5,758 nt of DNA from contig CALDPW010000118.1 in the NCBI GenBank assembly GCA_937911885.1, positions 1 through 5,758 on the forward strand, read 5' to 3'. Shown here in pieces: positions 3,635 through 5,758 of the stretch. The stretch's first letter is position 1; each line of letters begins with the position of its first letter. The stretch comes from an uncultured Clostridia bacterium. Its GTDB lineage: Bacteria > Bacillota > Clostridia > Christensenellales > UBA1242. Made by a program: the position numbers and the translations under genes. A model generated the notes under the pieces. It had not been told where the DNA came from and made no database searches. It saw nothing but the letters and a program-made list of their open reading frames with translations.

Positions 3635-5320
3635 CTATTTTTTTACTAATCCTAAAAAGTAATTTAATCTATTTCTTACTTCTTCAGCTCCAAGAAGTTT
3701 ACAAATAGCATATAAATCTAAAGAGTTTTGTTTTCCTGTTAATGCAATTCTAATAATTGTGCAAACAGTTCCACAATGTCCCAAATATTCAGCTGGATTT
3801 TTCTTATATTCTTTAACTTCGGCAGCAAAGCCTAATGCTGGACACATTTCTTTAATTTTTGCAAACCATTCTTCTTTTGTGTCAGAATCTTTATATGTGC
3901 TTAAATAATTAGCAAAAATTTTGGAATATGTTTCTTTATTAAAGCCTTCTAATAACTCATAGTCCTTTGTTGATGTTGCCATAAAATACAAATCATCAAT
4001 CATATAACTATATAGCGAAGGAATATCAGACCATTTTGTAATATCTTTGCGAGGTTTTTCATTTTCACGATCAATTTTGAACATGTTAATGCAATACTCT
4101 CTGTTTTCACGCAAGATATTTGCCCACTCGCCATTGTATTTAATAGCCCAATCTAATGTTAAATCATACACCTTTTGAGCTGGCATTCTGGAAATAACAT
4201 TTTTGCTAACATCGTTAAATTTATTAATATCAAACAATGCTCCACTTAAACTAATTTTTTCAAAAGTCATTTTAAAATCACTTAGTGGAGCTGTTGGGTT
4301 GTTTAGTCTCCACTCTTCAAAATTAGTGTTTCCTAAGGTGTATAAATATTCCCAAACAGATTCGGTTGGATAACCTTCCTTAAGCATGCTTGAAACAGCT
4401 GTTTCAGGATCTTTACGTTTACTTATTTTACGTTTAGTGCCAGTTTGTTCATCAATTTTTTGAACAAAAGCAACGTGAGCATATTCCGGAGCCTTAAATC
4501 CCAATGCTTTAAATAATTGTAAATGTTCTGGAACAGAATTTAACCACTCGTTACTTCTAATAACAACTGTTGTGCCCATTAAGGTATCATCAACTGCGTG
4601 AGCAAAATTATAAGGTGGCAACATTGTGTCCGATTTTAAAATTACAACATCATTAACCAAATCGGCCATTTCAATTTCACCACGAACTTTATCAATAAAT
4701 TTTACTCTATCTCCAATGTTTGCTTGTGCTTTAAAGCGAATTACAAACGGTTTTTTTGCATCGATATTTGCTTTTATTTGAGCATAAGTAAGATTGCGGC
4801 ATGTTGCATATTTGCCATAGTAACCAATTTGAACTTCTTTATTTTTTTCTTGCTTGGTTCTTATTTTATCTAGTTCATCCTTTGAACAAAAACAAGGATA
4901 AGCCATACCTTTTTTAACAAGTTCTTTTGCAAATGTTTGATAAATTTCTTTGCGTTCAGTTTGAATATATGGACCATATTTACCAGATGATTTACGACTT
5001 TCGTTTACACCTTCATCTGCAACAACCGAAAAAGCATCAAGGTCGCTAATAATACCCTCAACACCATTTTGGATTGTGCGTTCTAAGTCGGTATCTTCAA
5101 TACGCAAATAATAAACACCATTTGATTGTTTTGCAAAAATATAATCATAAAAAGCTGTTAACAAACTACCCATATGAACATAACCTGTTGGGCTAGGCGC
5201 AAAACGTGAAACAATAGCACCTTCTGGCAAGTTGCGTTTAGCATATTTTTTTACATAATATTCTGCAGTGTTTTTAATATTAGGAAATAATAAATCTGCA
5301 ATTAGTTCATTTTCTGTCAT
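3635..5320 (-). CDS. gltX: Glutamyl-tRNA synthetase (glutamate--tRNA ligase)
   Basis: This cytosolic class I enzyme activates glutamate with ATP and attaches it to tRNA-Glu. The 561-aa chain is longer than the usual 470-500 aa: it begins with a 35-residue extension (LLFPNIKNTAEYY, 10-22) before the Rossmann core starting RFAPSPTGYVHMGS (39-52), which contains the HIGH-class motif as HMGS. LRIEDTD (72-78) is typical of GluRS. Cys143, Cys145 and Cys174 (YPCFC and YATCRN) resemble the zinc-binding insert of some GluRS. Downstream come DDTLMGT (244-250), the VVIRSNEWL segment equivalent to the usual RGEDHL, and KISKR (298-302), the KMSKS-class loop. The C-terminal helical anticodon-binding part ends with TVCTIIRIALTG and LLGAEEVRNRL. 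This architecture matches, from memory, an extended clostridial GluRS type. The start has AAGAAGGTG 7 nt upstream. It is first gene of an operon with the ABC-F ATPase (10-nt gap); no T-box leader fits in the roughly 20-30 nt leader. Confidence 0.95.
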   Translation of the reverse strand: MTENELIADLLFPNIKNTAEYYVKKYAKRNLPEGAIVSRFAPSPTGYVHMGSLLTAFYDYIFAKQSNGVYYLRIEDTDLERTIQNGVEGIISDLDAFSVVADEGVNESRKSSGKYGPYIQTERKEIYQTFAKELVKKGMAYPCFCSKDELDKIRTKQEKNKEVQIGYYGKYATCRNLTYAQIKANIDAKKPFVIRFKAQANIGDRVKFIDKVRGEIEMADLVNDVVILKSDTMLPPYNFAHAVDDTLMGTTVVIRSNEWLNSVPEHLQLFKALGFKAPEYAHVAFVQKIDEQTGTKRKISKRKDPETAVSSMLKEGYPTESVWEYLYTLGNTNFEEWRLNNPTAPLSDFKMTFEKISLSGALFDINKFNDVSKNVISRMPAQKVYDLTLDWAIKYNGEWANILRENREYCINMFKIDRENEKPRKDITKWSDIPSLYSYMIDDLYFMATSTKDYELLEGFNKETYSKIFANYLSTYKDSDTKEEWFAKIKEMCPALGFAAEVKEYKKNPAEYLGHCGTVCTIIRIALTGKQNSLDLYAICKLLGAEEVRNRLNYFLGLVKK

Positions 5321-5349
5321 ATAATTTCACCTTCTTTAATCTTCCTATT

Positions 5350-5378
5350 ATTTTACTTAAATAGGCTAAAAAAAGCAA
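5350..5378 (-). promoter_or_regulatory. Predicted promoter of gltX, overlapping the upstream terminator
   Basis: On the minus strand TTGCTT (5378-5373) and TAAAAT (5355-5350) are 17 nt apart, a reasonable sigma-A promoter. The -35 box is made from the 3' arm and first Ts of the activase terminator. The start site would lie near 5343, leaving a leader of about 20-25 nt with the gltX ribosome binding site. Only about 48 nt lie between the terminator T-tract and gltX, so there is little alternative space. Confidence 0.5.
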
Positions 5379-5393
5379 CCATATAATGGTTGC
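5368..5393 (-). terminator. Intrinsic terminator after the activase-like gene
   Basis: GCAACCAT (5375-5382) pairs with ATGGTTGC (5386-5393) around a 3-nt ATA loop, an 8-bp stem with four G-C pairs, followed on the minus strand by seven Ts (5374-5368). It begins 10 nt after the activase stop codon. The opposite side has only four Ts. Confidence 0.88.
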
Positions 5394-5403
5394 CTTTTAA
5401 TTA

Positions 5404-5758
5404 TTAATAAGTAAACATAACAAATTCTTTAACGTTTCTGATCATTGTTGAAACTTTAACTTTTTCAAAATCATGAACAACATTAATGTTTGTTTTTTCT
5501 ACTAAAGCTTGTTTTGAATTATTTTCATCAATTTCTTTTTGTAGTTTTTGTTCATATGTTGTTGTTATGCCATTACGATAGTAACGATGGTTATAATATG
5601 CTGTAACATCAATTTTAGCAAAACTTTTTTCGTATAGTTTATAATATTGTTTAAAATTATTTAATGCGATTAATGCAACTCCATAAGCACCCATTAAACC
5701 AGCAATATCAGGTCTTACTACTTCTTTTTCTGTAATATTTTCAAAAGCACGTAAAACT
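5404..5758 (-). CDS. Acyl-CoA dehydratase activase-like protein (BcrA/BadF/HgdC type), 3' end only
   Basis: The open frame runs beyond the right edge; 117 C-terminal residues are visible. The first 34 contain VLRAFE and RPDIAGLMGAYGVALIAL, which closely resembles the end of the second actin-like ATPase (BcrA/BadF/BadG/HgdC) module of the large clostridial 2-hydroxyacyl-CoA dehydratase activase proteins. Such modules bind ATP and a [4Fe-4S] cluster and donate electrons to a dehydratase. An internal ATG (5694) falls in the middle of this conserved segment and is not the true start. The last roughly 80 residues are Tyr-, Lys- and Asn-rich, lack Cys, and do not look like the dehydratase-like domains that normally follow in the large fused form. 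The gene then stops at TAA and is followed by a good terminator, so the short tail seems genuine rather than a sequencing break. It is either a shorter architecture or an old truncation. The physiological substrate is unknown. Confidence 0.72.
   Translation of the reverse strand, partial: VLRAFENITEKEVVRPDIAGLMGAYGVALIALNNFKQYYKLYEKSFAKIDVTAYYNHRYYRNGITTTYEQKLQKEIDENNSKQALVEKTNINVVHDFEKVKVSTMIRNVKEFVMFTY

Noticed and set aside
5321..5367. T-box riboswitch upstream of gltX
   Set aside because: Only about 48 nt lie between the upstream terminator and the gltX start, far too short for a T-box leader.
5404..5694. Separate 96-aa gene starting at ATG 5694
   Set aside because: The frame is open to the window edge and the residues before this ATG continue a conserved activase segment, so the ATG is internal.
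1..5758. Mycoplasma-type code with TGA as Trp
   Set aside because: Genes read through at full length with the standard code and sampled Trp residues are TGG. TGA is simply not used as a stop in these five genes.
1..5758. CRISPR array, tRNA or rRNA genes
   Set aside because: No regularly spaced 20-40-nt repeats and no cloverleaf or rRNA-like conserved stretches were seen on either strand.

Overview
This is a strongly AT-rich window in which all recognised genes lie on the minus strand and read from right to left. Low G+C, strong AGGAG-type ribosome binding sites and compact hairpin/T-tract terminators after nearly every transcription unit point to a low-GC Bacillota (Clostridia-like or a gut Bacilli/Tenericutes-related lineage). 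The exact lineage cannot be fixed from this sequence. The genetic code looks standard: sampled Trp codons are TGG, and the five visible genes stop at TAA or TAG, never TGA.

Layout in transcription order. (1) 5758-5404: the 3' end of a BcrA/BadF-type acyl-CoA dehydratase activase-like gene, closed by a clean terminator (about 5368-5393). (2) 5320-3635: glutamyl-tRNA synthetase, with a promoter that appears to start inside the tail of the preceding terminator. (3) 3624-2071: a two-domain ABC-F ATPase, 10 nt downstream of gltX, almost certainly co-transcribed and probably translationally coupled; its terminator hairpin overlaps its own stop codon. (4) 1779-487: a membrane-anchored family 2 glycosyltransferase with its own extended -10 promoter in a roughly 290-nt intergenic region. 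(5) 440-249: a 63-aa YFNYH-type small protein starting 16 nt after the glycosyltransferase terminator and lacking a visible Shine-Dalgarno. (6) 248-1: a gene-free, very AT-rich segment.

gltX and the ABC-F gene form a translation-related pair (charging of tRNA-Glu and ribosome-associated ATPase). The glycosyltransferase is a cell-envelope/polysaccharide enzyme and looks like an independent unit. Nothing visible ties the activase fragment functionally to its neighbours.

The coding part is ordinary. The unexplained part is the left 220 nt: a canonical four-run G-quadruplex motif on the minus strand (141-171), built on three TATCCC units at exactly 11-nt spacing, enclosed by perfect 13-bp inverted repeats (129-141 and 192-204). 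A third, imperfect direct copy of the repeat lies at 35-47 and a 20-bp perfect palindrome at 5-24. I see no convincing new enzymatic or defence system in the window.
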